7,431 bases of DNA, from the NCBI GenBank assembly GCA_003645215.1, contig QNEM01000095.1:1-7431 (forward strand), read 5' to 3'. The stretch's first letter is position 1. Each line of letters starts with the position of its first letter. Of this stretch, positions 1 to 6,642 are shown in pieces. The translations under genes and the position numbers were made by a program. The notes beneath the pieces were generated by a model that saw nothing but the letters and a program-made list of their open reading frames with translations, searched no databases and was not told the origin of the DNA. Source of the stretch: Gammaproteobacteria bacterium (GTDB lineage: Bacteria; Pseudomonadota; Gammaproteobacteria; Eutrophobiales; Eutrophobiaceae).

Positions 1-1554
1 CTTGCCATCCTCTTCAAAGACCAGAGTACTGGTCACGACATTATCCAGGAATGTACGGTCATGACTGACAAGCAAGAGTGTGCCTTCGTACTCTGCGAGC
101 AATTCTTCCAGTAGCTCCAGCGTATCTACATCCAGATCGTTGGTGGGTTCATCCAGTACCATCATATTGGCTGGTTTGGTGAAGAGATTGGCCAGTAGTA
201 GCCTGTTGCGTTCACCACCGGACAAGGTTTTAACTGGAGAATCTATCTGCTCAGGAGGAAACAGAAAGTCTTTCAGGTAACTGATGACATGACGTGAACG
301 ACCTTTTACTGAAATCATGTCCTTGCCATCGCAGATATTTTCCCGAACGGTTTTTTCCAGATCCAGTTGCTGTCTTTGTTGATCAAAATAGACACAGTCC
401 AGACGAGTGCCCATGGTGACCTTCCCCGAGTCTGGTTCTAATTCGCCAAGGATTAACTTGAGTAAGGTACTCTTTCCGGAGCCATTCGGGCCAATAATAC
501 CGATGCGATCACCACGTAATATGGTCGTTGAAAAATTCTCAATCAATATTTCTTCGTTATAGCTGAAACTGACGTGTGCCAGGTCAGCCACACGTTTGCC
601 AGAAACATCACTATCATCAATAGTAAGGTTCACTGTCCCTTTTACTTCCTGACGACGGCTACGCTCCTTTCTTAATTCCTCCAGTGCACGTACACGCCCT
701 TCGTTACGAGTACGTCGTGCCTTGATCCCCTGACGAATCCAGACCTCTTCTTCTGCTAACTTCTTATCAAATTTTGCATCCTCCCTGGTCTCTTCCCTGA
801 GTAATTCATCTTTCTTTTTGAGGTAATGATCAAAGTCACCATTGAATGAAACAAAATTGCCTCGATCAAGTTCTACAATCCGGGTGGCCAGGTGCTTGAG
901 GAATGTCCGATCATGGGTAATGAATATAAGGGCACCCTGATAGGCCAACAAGAATTCTTCCAGCCAGTTGATGGCCTTGATATCCATATGGTTGGTAGGT
1001 TCATCCAGTAATAATAAATCGGGTTCACTTACCAGGGCCTGTGCCAACATAGTTCGGCGGCGAATTCCACCGGAACAATCGGCAATCGGTTTATCTTCAG
1101 GAAGCGACAGACGGCTCAATACGGTCTCAATCTTCTGATTCAGGTTCCAGCCATCCACCACTTCAATTTTCTGTTGTAGCTCTGCCAGTTTTTTGATTGA
1201 TGTATCCGTTGTGTGATCGATGGCCGGATCCATAGCATGTGCCAGATTGTGATACTCGATCAGTATCTGTCCGATATGGCCAAGTCCTGCTGAAACAACC
1301 TCATAGATTGTTTGTGATGTATCAGCGGGGACTTCCTGCTCCAGGTAGGAAATCTTTAAAGTGTCCTGACGCCAGACATCACCCTCGTCAGGCTGAACGA
1401 TGTCACTGATAACACGGAACAGGGTTGATTTCCCGGTACCATTACGACCCACCAGACAAATACGTTCGCCTGAAGAAATATTGAAATTTACTTTTTCCAA
1501 CAGGGCCAGATTGCCATAGGCAAGAGAAACATCTTTAAGTGTTAACAGGGGCAT
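1..1554 (-). CDS. uup: ABC-F family ATPase Uup (C-terminus cut by window edge)
   Basis: This is a soluble, ribosome-associated ABC-F ATPase with no transmembrane domain. Family members act on translating or stalled ribosomes, and Uup is also linked to suppression of transposon precise excision. The frame is open for 518 codons to the window edge; E. coli Uup is about 635 residues, so the C-terminal coiled-coil domain lies outside. Visible parts are Walker A GRNGTGKST (36-44), a first signature reading CSGG (160-163) instead of LSGG, and Walker B LLLLDEPTNHMD (180-191). An arginine-rich linker follows (about 259-310, containing EEVWIRQGIKARRTRNEGR), then the second Walker A GPNGSGKST (355-363), LSGGE (444-448) and LDEPTNDLD (467-475). 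The linker is nearly identical to that of E. coli Uup, which separates it from EttA and YheS. The start (MPLLTLKDVSLAYG) aligns with the family N terminus, although no clear Shine-Dalgarno precedes it. It lies 47 bp downstream of the tetR-like gene on the same strand, so the two may be cotranscribed. Confidence 0.96.
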   Translation of the reverse strand, partial: MPLLTLKDVSLAYGNLALLEKVNFNISSGERICLVGRNGTGKSTLFRVISDIVQPDEGDVWRQDTLKISYLEQEVPADTSQTIYEVVSAGLGHIGQILIEYHNLAHAMDPAIDHTTDTSIKKLAELQQKIEVVDGWNLNQKIETVLSRLSLPEDKPIADCSGGIRRRTMLAQALVSEPDLLLLDEPTNHMDIKAINWLEEFLLAYQGALIFITHDRTFLKHLATRIVELDRGNFVSFNGDFDHYLKKKDELLREETREDAKFDKKLAEEEVWIRQGIKARRTRNEGRVRALEELRKERSRRQEVKGTVNLTIDDSDVSGKRVADLAHVSFSYNEEILIENFSTTILRGDRIGIIGPNGSGKSTLLKLILGELEPDSGKVTMGTRLDCVYFDQQRQQLDLEKTVRENICDGKDMISVKGRSRHVISYLKDFLFPPEQIDSPVKTLSGGERNRLLLANLFTKPANMMVLDEPTNDLDVDTLELLEELLAEYEGTLLLVSHDRTFLDNVVTSTLVFEEDGK

Positions 1555-1601
1555 GCGAAGTCGTTTGGGAGATTATTTTTGTAAAAATTACCAGAGTCGT
1601 C

Positions 1602-2291
1602 TTAATTTTTGAGTGAAGCATATATCAGCTTCAATGTTTCATCAGCATAGTTTTCAATCGATTGGTCTATCGTCATGGATGCATCTTTGTATTTCCAGTA
1701 TTTAAGATAGCGTTCCTGAACCATGGACAATGCCATGGTAGCAATAAAGTGATATTTGTTATTGCTGTTATCTTTATTGCTGTCTATTTCAGACAGAATT
1801 GACTCCAGTGCTGACGTTATCCTTGTCTCAATCGTCTTCGAATCTTTTTGATGGCTGGTAGGTAGAGAGCGAGTTTCAAAATAGAGAAAATAGAACCATG
1901 GATGTAGTAATTCAGCGGCAAAAATATGATGTGTGACGATCTCTTCCAGGGCATGTTTCCGGTTCTTGTGCCGTAGAGCATTATCTATGATGTCTGACGA
2001 GACCGTTTTCACCATGTCCTTGACCATAATAGCGATCATTTCCTTGGATTCTATGCATGAGTAAATTCCACCCATACTTAATTCGGTTTCACGACAGAGT
2101 TCACGTAGGGACATCTCATGGAATCCGATTTTTGATGAAATCTTGAAGGTTGCCTTGAATATTTTTTCCAGATTATTGACTGCAAATTTCTCTTTTTTGG
2201 TCTTGATGTTTTCACAATGCAAGGCGAAAAGGCGGGCATAAACTGATTTACCCCGATAAGGAAAACTGGCCTTGAAATCTTCAAATTTCAT
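1602..2291 (-). CDS. TetR/AcrR-family transcriptional regulator, probable fadE operon repressor
   Basis: A 229-residue one-component regulator. A TetR_N-type helix-turn-helix lies at about residues 39-85: NLEKIFKATFKI, then GFHEMSLRELCRETELSMGGIY, then the typical SKE at 82-84. The rest is an alpha-helical ligand-binding and dimerisation domain of no assigned subfamily. An N-terminal extension of about 38 residues (containing FPYRGKSVYARLF) precedes the HTH and is longer than in most TetR proteins. No other in-frame ATG precedes the HTH core, so this start is kept; its GGAG motif sits 14 nt upstream, which is rather far. The gene is divergent from fadE across a 182-bp gap rich in dyads. This layout suggests that it represses fadE and itself and responds to a fatty acyl-CoA, as PsrA and the FadR proteins of the TetR family do. 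Family assignment is firm; the target and ligand are inferred from position. Confidence 0.88.
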   Translation of the reverse strand: MKFEDFKASFPYRGKSVYARLFALHCENIKTKKEKFAVNNLEKIFKATFKISSKIGFHEMSLRELCRETELSMGGIYSCIESKEMIAIMVKDMVKTVSSDIIDNALRHKNRKHALEEIVTHHIFAAELLHPWFYFLYFETRSLPTSHQKDSKTIETRITSALESILSEIDSNKDNSNNKYHFIATMALSMVQERYLKYWKYKDASMTIDQSIENYADETLKLIYASLKN

Positions 2292-2320
2292 TAAATATAG
2301 ATTTTCTCCAAATCATGTAT

Positions 2321-2359
2321 CTGGGTCATATTCCTGGGTCATATAATAGGGTCATATAT
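2321..2359. repeat. Three tandem 13-bp direct repeats in the tetR-fadE intergenic region
   Basis: The units CTGGGTCATATTC, CTGGGTCATATAA and TAGGGTCATATAT follow each other without gaps. All three share the 9-bp core GGGTCATAT (2323-2331, 2336-2344, 2349-2357) at an exact 13-bp period. They lie 30-68 bp upstream of the regulator's start codon, in its probable promoter or leader. The second and third units form a perfect TATAAT on the plus strand at 2342-2347, but no matching -35 is visible. Repeated protein binding or simple slippage duplication are both possible. Confidence 0.8.
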
Positions 2360-2380
2360 TTGCTCATTATTCTGCACACA

Positions 2381-2409
2381 GGTGTAGACATGGGGTCTAA
2401 GTCTATACT
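2381..2409 (+). promoter_or_regulatory. Candidate fadE promoter with overlapping TetR-type operator dyad
   Basis: A TATACT -10-like hexamer is at 2404-2409, 64 bp before the fadE start; the matching -35 position (GGTGTA, 2381-2386) is poor. Three half-sites overlap the promoter: TAGAC at 2385-2389, and GTCTA at 2395-2399 and 2401-2405. They give the dyads TAGAC-N5-GTCTA and GTGTAGAC-N11-GTCTATAC (7 of 8 arm positions paired, 2382-2408). TAGAC/GTCTA arms are also found in some TetR-family operators such as that of QacR. Occupation would cover the -10 element, as expected for repression by the divergent regulator. Function is inferred; the dyad itself is seen. Confidence 0.5.
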
Positions 2410-2429
2410 AAACTCACCAATAACAAAAA

Positions 2430-2439
2430 CGAGCGCTCG
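2430..2439. promoter_or_regulatory. Perfect palindrome CGAGCGCTCG upstream of fadE, possible operator
   Basis: A 10-bp perfect palindrome lies 34 bp before the fadE ATG and about 20 bp downstream of the TATACT box, so probably in the early transcribed leader. It is GC-rich within an otherwise AT-rich region and is followed by CTC and a run of six T. It could be a second repressor site. It could also form a small hairpin followed by U residues, but a stem of at most 4-5 bp without a loop makes a terminator unlikely. Confidence 0.4.
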
Positions 2440-2473
2440 CTCTTTTTTGCTATCAGATAAAGGAGAGTTTTAA

Positions 2474-4927
2474 ATGAGTCCATTTGTGACAATGAGTATT
2501 AGTCTAATCGTTATTGTTGTGCTGTTGGGTTTGCTGTTTCACGGCTCTTCTTTGCTGGTTTTTACAATTGCCTGTTTTGTAGGTCTCCTCCTCTCTATCT
2601 ACTTTTCACTGCACGGCCTGTTCATTATCTTATTGGGAGTACTGGCGCTGGTATGTCTGGCATTTTTGATGAAACCGCTCAGACGGCAATACATATCAGC
2701 CCCGTTCTTTTCATTATTCAAAAAGATGTTGCCTCCCTTGTCCGATACGGAACAGGAAGCGATTGATGCAGGTACCGTGTGGTGGGATGGGCAATTATTT
2801 TCAGGGAAACCCGACTGGAAGTCATTGATCAGGATTGAAAAACCTCGCTTGAGTGAAGAAGAGCAGGCATTCATGGATGGGCCAGTGACAGAGCTATGCA
2901 GAATGTCTGATGCCTGGAAAATTAATCATGACTGGAGTGTGATACCGGATCATATTATTGATTTTGTCAGGAACAATGGTTTCCTGGCAATGATTATCCC
3001 AAAAGAATATGGAGGTCTTGGATTTTCAGCTGTTGCACAGTCTGAGGTGTTGATAAAAATATCAAATACGGGTGCGGCGATTACCTACCTGGTTGCCGTG
3101 CCTAATTCATTAGGGCCCGGTGAGCTTTTGATCAAGTACGGTACCGAAGAACAGAAAAATTATTACCTGCCGCGTTTGGCTGAAGGTACAGAGATCCCCT
3201 GTTTTGCCTTGACCGCACCGACCGCTGGTTCTGATGCAACATCAATTCCTGATACAGGCATAGTCTGTAAAGGACAATGGCAAGGCAAGGAAGTTACTGG
3301 TATGCGTCTGAATTTCTCAAAGCGTTATATCACACTCTCTCCGATAGCGACCCTGGTTGGCCTAGCGTTCAGACTACAGGATCCAGATCACCTGATAGGG
3401 GATGTTGATGATTACGGGATCACCTGTGCCTTATTGCCAAGAGAGACAGAAGGACTGATTATCGGTAGACGTCACCTGCCGGTCGGTGATGCATTCCTGA
3501 ATGGTCCTCTTGAGGGAGAAAATGTCTTTGTGCCACTGGATTATATTATTGGTGGGCAGGAGATGGCAGGTAAAGGCTGGCGTATGTTGGTGAACTGCCT
3601 GTCAGTAGGTCGTTGCATCACCTTACCAACTGGCGGTGCTGCATTCTCCAGACGTGCTGTCATGGGGACAACGGCCTATGCCTCACTGAGAAGACAATTT
3701 GGTGTTCAAATCAAACAGTTCGAAGGGATACAGAAACCCCTGGCACGTATGTCTGGTCTGGCCTATATCATTAATGCAGCGAGACTGCATACCATACAGT
3801 CTGTAGATGCGGGTGAAAAACCTGCAGTGCCCTCGGCAATCCTGAAATACCATTGTACGGAAATGGCACGACAGTGTTTACTGGATGCCATGGATATTCA
3901 TGGTGGCAAGGCCGTTATGAAAGGGCCAAAGAATTATATTGCCAGCGGCTATGAATCCATACCGGTTGCGATCACTGTTGAAGGTGCGAATATCCTCACA
4001 CGTAATTTAATGATCTTTGGTCAGGGTGCGACGCGCAGTCATCCCTACGTGCTGGAAGAAATGCAGCTTGCCAGTAAGGATACCGATGATGCGGTCATAG
4101 AAGACTTCGACAATGTGTTGTTCAAACATATAGGCTTCTCCATTCGCAATGGTGCCAGGGCATTTTTATTGGCCATCACAGGTTCACGCATTTCCAGTAA
4201 CCCTGGGCACAAATCACTGGCCCGTTATTATGCTCACCTGACACGCTTGAGTGCCGCCTTTGCATTAATCGCAGATATCTCAATGTTGTCCCTGCAATCA
4301 AGATTAAAGATTATGGAGATGCTCTCAGCACGACTGGGAGATCTGCTCAGTGATCTTTATCTCGCTAGCATGGTGCTGAAACATTATGAGAATGATGGTT
4401 GTCCGGAAGAAGATTTTCCACTTGTACAGTGGTCACTGGATTATTTACTCAATCACTACCAGGAAGCCTTCAGGGAAATCATAGACAACTATCCTAATAG
4501 ACCTCTGGCGTACCTGTTAAGTTTTGTGGTATTTCCTTTGGGCATGCATTTCAAGGTACCGAGTGACAAGCTGGAAACAAGGCTTGTGCAATCGGTAACA
4601 GAAAATAATGCTACGCGTGATCGTCTGACCACTGGTTTATATATGGAACAGGGTGACAATAACCCGTTGGCACATGTGAATGAAGTCTTTCTACAGAGCC
4701 TTGAACTGGAGCCATTGAACAAGAAAATAAAACAGGCCATTAAAGATAAAACCATACCCAAGTTGCAAGGACTTGAGTTGATAGTAAAAGCAAGAGAAGC
4801 GGAAGTCATCAGTAAAGAAGAAGCAGATCAGTTAATCGCATTTGATGAGCAATTAATGTCCGTGATTCATGTCGATGACTTTGAAGAGGATGAGCTGGTA
4901 CGTAAAGCTTGCCCGGAATCCGCCTGA
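2474..4927 (+). CDS. fadE: Acyl-CoA dehydrogenase FadE, membrane-anchored long form
   Basis: FAD-dependent dehydrogenase that converts acyl-CoA to trans-2-enoyl-CoA, the first step of fatty-acid beta-oxidation. At 817 residues it matches E. coli FadE (814) over its whole length. Three hydrophobic segments (about 5-22, 26-44, 47-66) are followed by the basic KPLRRQ, indicating an inner-membrane anchor with the catalytic part in the cytoplasm. Family blocks include AIDAGTVWWDG, VPNSLGPGELL, PCFALTAPTAGSD, GMRLNFSKRYITLSPIA and VFVPLDYIIGG. VEGANILTRNLMIFGQGA carries the probable catalytic base Glu503. The FadE-specific C-terminal domain (about 530-810) is complete, with SARLGDLLSDLYLASMVLKHY and a VDDFEEDEL tail. 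The SPEAGSD seen in E. coli reads APTAGSD here. A strong Shine-Dalgarno (AAAGGAGAG, 2459-2467) sits 6 nt before the ATG. It is the first gene of a probable three-gene operon, divergent from the TetR regulator. Confidence 0.96.
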   Translation: MSPFVTMSISLIVIVVLLGLLFHGSSLLVFTIACFVGLLLSIYFSLHGLFIILLGVLALVCLAFLMKPLRRQYISAPFFSLFKKMLPPLSDTEQEAIDAGTVWWDGQLFSGKPDWKSLIRIEKPRLSEEEQAFMDGPVTELCRMSDAWKINHDWSVIPDHIIDFVRNNGFLAMIIPKEYGGLGFSAVAQSEVLIKISNTGAAITYLVAVPNSLGPGELLIKYGTEEQKNYYLPRLAEGTEIPCFALTAPTAGSDATSIPDTGIVCKGQWQGKEVTGMRLNFSKRYITLSPIATLVGLAFRLQDPDHLIGDVDDYGITCALLPRETEGLIIGRRHLPVGDAFLNGPLEGENVFVPLDYIIGGQEMAGKGWRMLVNCLSVGRCITLPTGGAAFSRRAVMGTTAYASLRRQFGVQIKQFEGIQKPLARMSGLAYIINAARLHTIQSVDAGEKPAVPSAILKYHCTEMARQCLLDAMDIHGGKAVMKGPKNYIASGYESIPVAITVEGANILTRNLMIFGQGATRSHPYVLEEMQLASKDTDDAVIEDFDNVLFKHIGFSIRNGARAFLLAITGSRISSNPGHKSLARYYAHLTRLSAAFALIADISMLSLQSRLKIMEMLSARLGDLLSDLYLASMVLKHYENDGCPEEDFPLVQWSLDYLLNHYQEAFREIIDNYPNRPLAYLLSFVVFPLGMHFKVPSDKLETRLVQSVTENNATRDRLTTGLYMEQGDNNPLAHVNEVFLQSLELEPLNKKIKQAIKDKTIPKLQGLELIVKAREAEVISKEEADQLIAFDEQLMSVIHVDDFEEDELVRKACPESA

Positions 4928-4973
4928 TTGTTGTGCCATTATAATAAATAATAATAATGTCTAAATCGTAAGA

Positions 4974-5447
4974 ATGGCTCAATCAATCGGTCCCTATCTC
5001 AGGGAAAACTGGCAACGATTTTCAAACAAGCCCGGTGGTAAATGGTTATTCAGTCGCATTATTGGTTTTACCGTACCGTATACGGGTTCTATCGCTGCTA
5101 ATGTGGTGTTCCTGGAGCCTGGGCATGGCAAGATCAGCTTGAGAGAACGGCGAAAGATCAGTAACCATTTGCGATCCGTCCATGCGATTGCCCTGGCCAA
5201 TCTTTCCGAAATGGTGACTGGACTGACTTTGTTAAACAGTCTGCCGGATGATACACGGGGTATCCTGACCAGCATGCAAATTCATTATCACAAAAAAGCA
5301 CGTGGTTTGCTTACTGCCGAATGTGTCTGCGATATACCGGAAAATAATGCAGAAACAGAAATGCAGGTTTCAGGTGAAATCAAGGATGAAGTGGGTGAAG
5401 TAGTCGCATCAGCGACCGCCACGTGGCGTATCGGACCAGAAAAATAA
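4974..5447 (+). CDS. DUF4442 hotdog-fold protein, putative acyl-CoA thioesterase
   Basis: A 157-residue protein that resembles the DUF4442 branch of the hotdog-fold thioesterase superfamily (PaaI-like). The characteristic segment is SVHAIALANLSEMVTGL, with His70, Asn76 and Glu79 lining what would be the central helix. A strand pattern with ILTSMQIHYHKKARGLLTAEC follows, and the protein ends in GEVVASATATWRIG, the usual terminal hotdog strand. There is no signal peptide or membrane segment, so it should be cytoplasmic and probably oligomeric. Hotdog proteins of this type hydrolyse or bind acyl-CoA; no substrate can be assigned. The start is fixed by an in-frame TAA 12 nt upstream, and the ribosome site is weak. 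It begins 46 bp after fadE across an AT-rich spacer and is followed after 28 bp by the flavin oxidoreductase gene, so coexpression with fadE is likely. Confidence 0.82.
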   Translation: MAQSIGPYLRENWQRFSNKPGGKWLFSRIIGFTVPYTGSIAANVVFLEPGHGKISLRERRKISNHLRSVHAIALANLSEMVTGLTLLNSLPDDTRGILTSMQIHYHKKARGLLTAECVCDIPENNAETEMQVSGEIKDEVGEVVASATATWRIGPEK

Positions 5448-5475
5448 TTATAAACTATAAAAAATATGAGCCTTC

Positions 5476-6438
5476 ATGACTGAGTTTTCGCGTTCTCTCG
5501 GCATTCAATATCCTGTAATTTGCGGTGCCATGTATCCCTGTTCCAACCCGGAACTGGTTGCAGCCGCTTCCGAGGCAGGTGGCATAGGCATCATTCAGCC
5601 GCTCAGTCTCAGTTATGTTCATGGTTACGAATTTCGTGAGGGCCTGAAATATATTCGTTCACTGACGGACAAACCTCTGGGTATCAATTTTATTCTTGAG
5701 ACCAGTTCCAAACGCTATGTTGAACGAACCAGGCAATGGCTTGATATTGCTCTGGAAGAAGGTATTCAGTTTTTTGTTACGGCACTGGGCAATCCTCGCT
5801 GGGTCGTCGATATCGCAAAATCATCGGAGGTGATCATCTACCATGATGTTACCGAAAGGAAATGGGCTGAAAAGGCATTCGATGCTGGCGTCGATGGATT
5901 TATATGTGTCAACAATCGCGCTGGTGGTCACGCAGGACGATTAAGTGCAGAGCAATTATATGCAGATATTTCAACACTGGGGAAACCCCTGATCTGCGCC
6001 GGTGGCATTAGCCAGGGCAGGGATTATCAGGCAATGCTAAAACTTGGTTATGCAGGTATCCAGATGGGCACACGTTTTATTGCCGCAAGTGAATGCACCG
6101 CGCATGATGATTACAAACAAGCCATTATCAAGGCCAATGAAGAAGATATCGTGTTGACAGATAAAATCTCAGGGGCGCCTGTTTCCATCATCAAAACTCC
6201 CTTCATTGAAAAGATTGGTACCAAAGCCAATGCCTTATCACGATGGTTGTTAAGAAATAACAGAACCAAGCACTGGATGAGAACCTTTTATACCCTGCAA
6301 TCTATCTGGAAACTGAAAAAAGCCGCCATGCAAGGCATGAATTACAAGGATTATTTTCAGGCCGGTAAGAGCGTTGCTGGAATCGACAAAATTATTTCTA
6401 CAGAAAAAATTATCGAACAAATTACATCAATATCATAA
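5476..6438 (+). CDS. FMN-dependent nitronate monooxygenase / FabK-like oxidoreductase (NPD family)
   Basis: A 320-residue TIM-barrel flavoprotein of the 2-nitropropane dioxygenase superfamily, which contains nitronate monooxygenases and the FabK enoyl-ACP reductases. Family marks are the N-terminal IQYPVICGAM and AAASEAGGIGII, then NNRAGGHAGR (146-155) with the conserved His152. CAGGISQGRD (Gly176, Gly177) and GIQMGTRF (194-201) are the FMN-phosphate loops. The C terminus has the usual DYFQAGKSVAGI element. Between about 245 and 295 it has a basic, tryptophan-containing helical stretch (SRWLLRNNRTKHW, QSIWKLKKAA) that may contact the membrane or an acyl chain. In this family the enzyme may oxidise alkyl nitronates or reduce an enoyl thioester; the sequence does not decide which. 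Its place behind fadE and a hotdog thioesterase favours an acyl-related substrate. No good Shine-Dalgarno is visible, so translation may depend on the upstream gene. Confidence 0.85.
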   Translation: MTEFSRSLGIQYPVICGAMYPCSNPELVAAASEAGGIGIIQPLSLSYVHGYEFREGLKYIRSLTDKPLGINFILETSSKRYVERTRQWLDIALEEGIQFFVTALGNPRWVVDIAKSSEVIIYHDVTERKWAEKAFDAGVDGFICVNNRAGGHAGRLSAEQLYADISTLGKPLICAGGISQGRDYQAMLKLGYAGIQMGTRFIAASECTAHDDYKQAIIKANEEDIVLTDKISGAPVSIIKTPFIEKIGTKANALSRWLLRNNRTKHWMRTFYTLQSIWKLKKAAMQGMNYKDYFQAGKSVAGIDKIISTEKIIEQITSIS

Positions 6439-6524
6439 TTAACTCAGTTTTGGTCAAATCCTGGTCAGCTACCTAAAGGTTTTTGTTAGTAAAAACTTCA
6501 TTTCAGTAAATTATTTTTGGATAT

Positions 6525-6538
6525 TTGATCTAAATCAT
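6525..6538. promoter_or_regulatory. FNR/ANR/Dnr-type box, distal (TTGAT-N4-ATCAT)
   Basis: TTGATCTAAATCAT matches the CRP/FNR-family consensus TTGAT-N4-ATCAA at 9 of 10 positions. It lies exactly 20 bp, about two helical turns, upstream of a second, perfect box. Together they precede nirS, a classical target of FNR, ANR and the NO-sensing Dnr/NnrR regulators in denitrifiers. Confidence 0.75.
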
Positions 6539-6544
6539 GATTTA

Positions 6545-6558
6545 TTGATTTAGATCAA
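6545..6558. promoter_or_regulatory. FNR/ANR/Dnr-type box, proximal, perfect consensus (TTGAT-N4-ATCAA)
   Basis: TTGATTTAGATCAA matches the consensus in all ten defined bases. Its centre (6551.5) is about 28 bp upstream of the TATAAC element at 6578-6583, so the site falls close to -40 relative to the likely transcription start near 6590-6593. That is the class II activator position typical of FNR-dependent promoters. It strongly suggests low-oxygen and/or NO-dependent activation of nirS. Confidence 0.85.
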
Positions 6559-6561
6559 AAC

Positions 6562-6586
6562 ACTGTTATTTCTGATATATAACAGT
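6562..6586. promoter_or_regulatory. nirS core promoter region with 8-bp dyad ACTGTTAT-N9-ATAACAGT
   Basis: TATAAC at 6578-6583 is the best -10 candidate for nirS, and no -35 hexamer is needed at an FNR-type class II promoter. A perfect inverted repeat, ACTGTTAT at 6562-6569 and ATAACAGT at 6579-6586, overlaps this -10. It could be the site of an additional regulator acting at the promoter. The regulator is not recognisable from this sequence. Confidence 0.45.
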
Positions 6587-6642
6587 ATGGCTTACTTAGC
6601 CAAGTAATTGGTTGCAAAAATAATAAATGGGGAATATATCGC

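Noticed and set aside
80..280. Plus-strand serine-rich ORF of 66 codons
   Set aside because: It lies wholly antisense to uup, over the second LSGGE and Walker B segments. Its low-complexity serine content is a by-product of the opposite-strand codons.
2078..2284. Minus-strand ORF of 68 codons in another frame of the TetR gene
   Set aside because: It overlaps the TetR coding frame, which has a clear helix-turn-helix; the alternative product resembles nothing known.
2599..2874. Minus-strand ORF of 91 codons
   Set aside because: It is antisense within the 5' part of fadE, a gene with strong full-length family match; it has no recognisable domain.
4940..4945. TATAAT in the fadE-hotdog spacer as an internal promoter
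   Set aside because: No -35 element is present at a suitable distance, and the spacer is simply an AT-rich ATA/AAT run.
4489..5275. Minus-strand ORFs of 106 and 93 codons (4489-4809 and 4994-5275)
   Set aside because: Both are shadows of fadE and of the hotdog gene; neither shows a domain or a ribosome-binding site.
5466..5483. Five-codon ORF ATG AGC CTT CAT GAC TGA overlapping the flavoprotein start
   Set aside because: It is out of frame and very short. Chance occurrence is likely, although a translational coupling role cannot be excluded.
6451..6467. Direct repeat TGGTCA with 11-bp spacing
   Set aside because: A six-base repeat is expected by chance, and it matches no regulator site I recognise.
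6479..6496. GTTTTT-N6-AAAAAC inverted repeat after the flavoprotein gene, possible terminator
   Set aside because: The stem is only 6 bp and almost purely A-T, so it is too weak to call an intrinsic terminator. No better one is visible between 6439 and 6524, so read-through toward nirS cannot be excluded.
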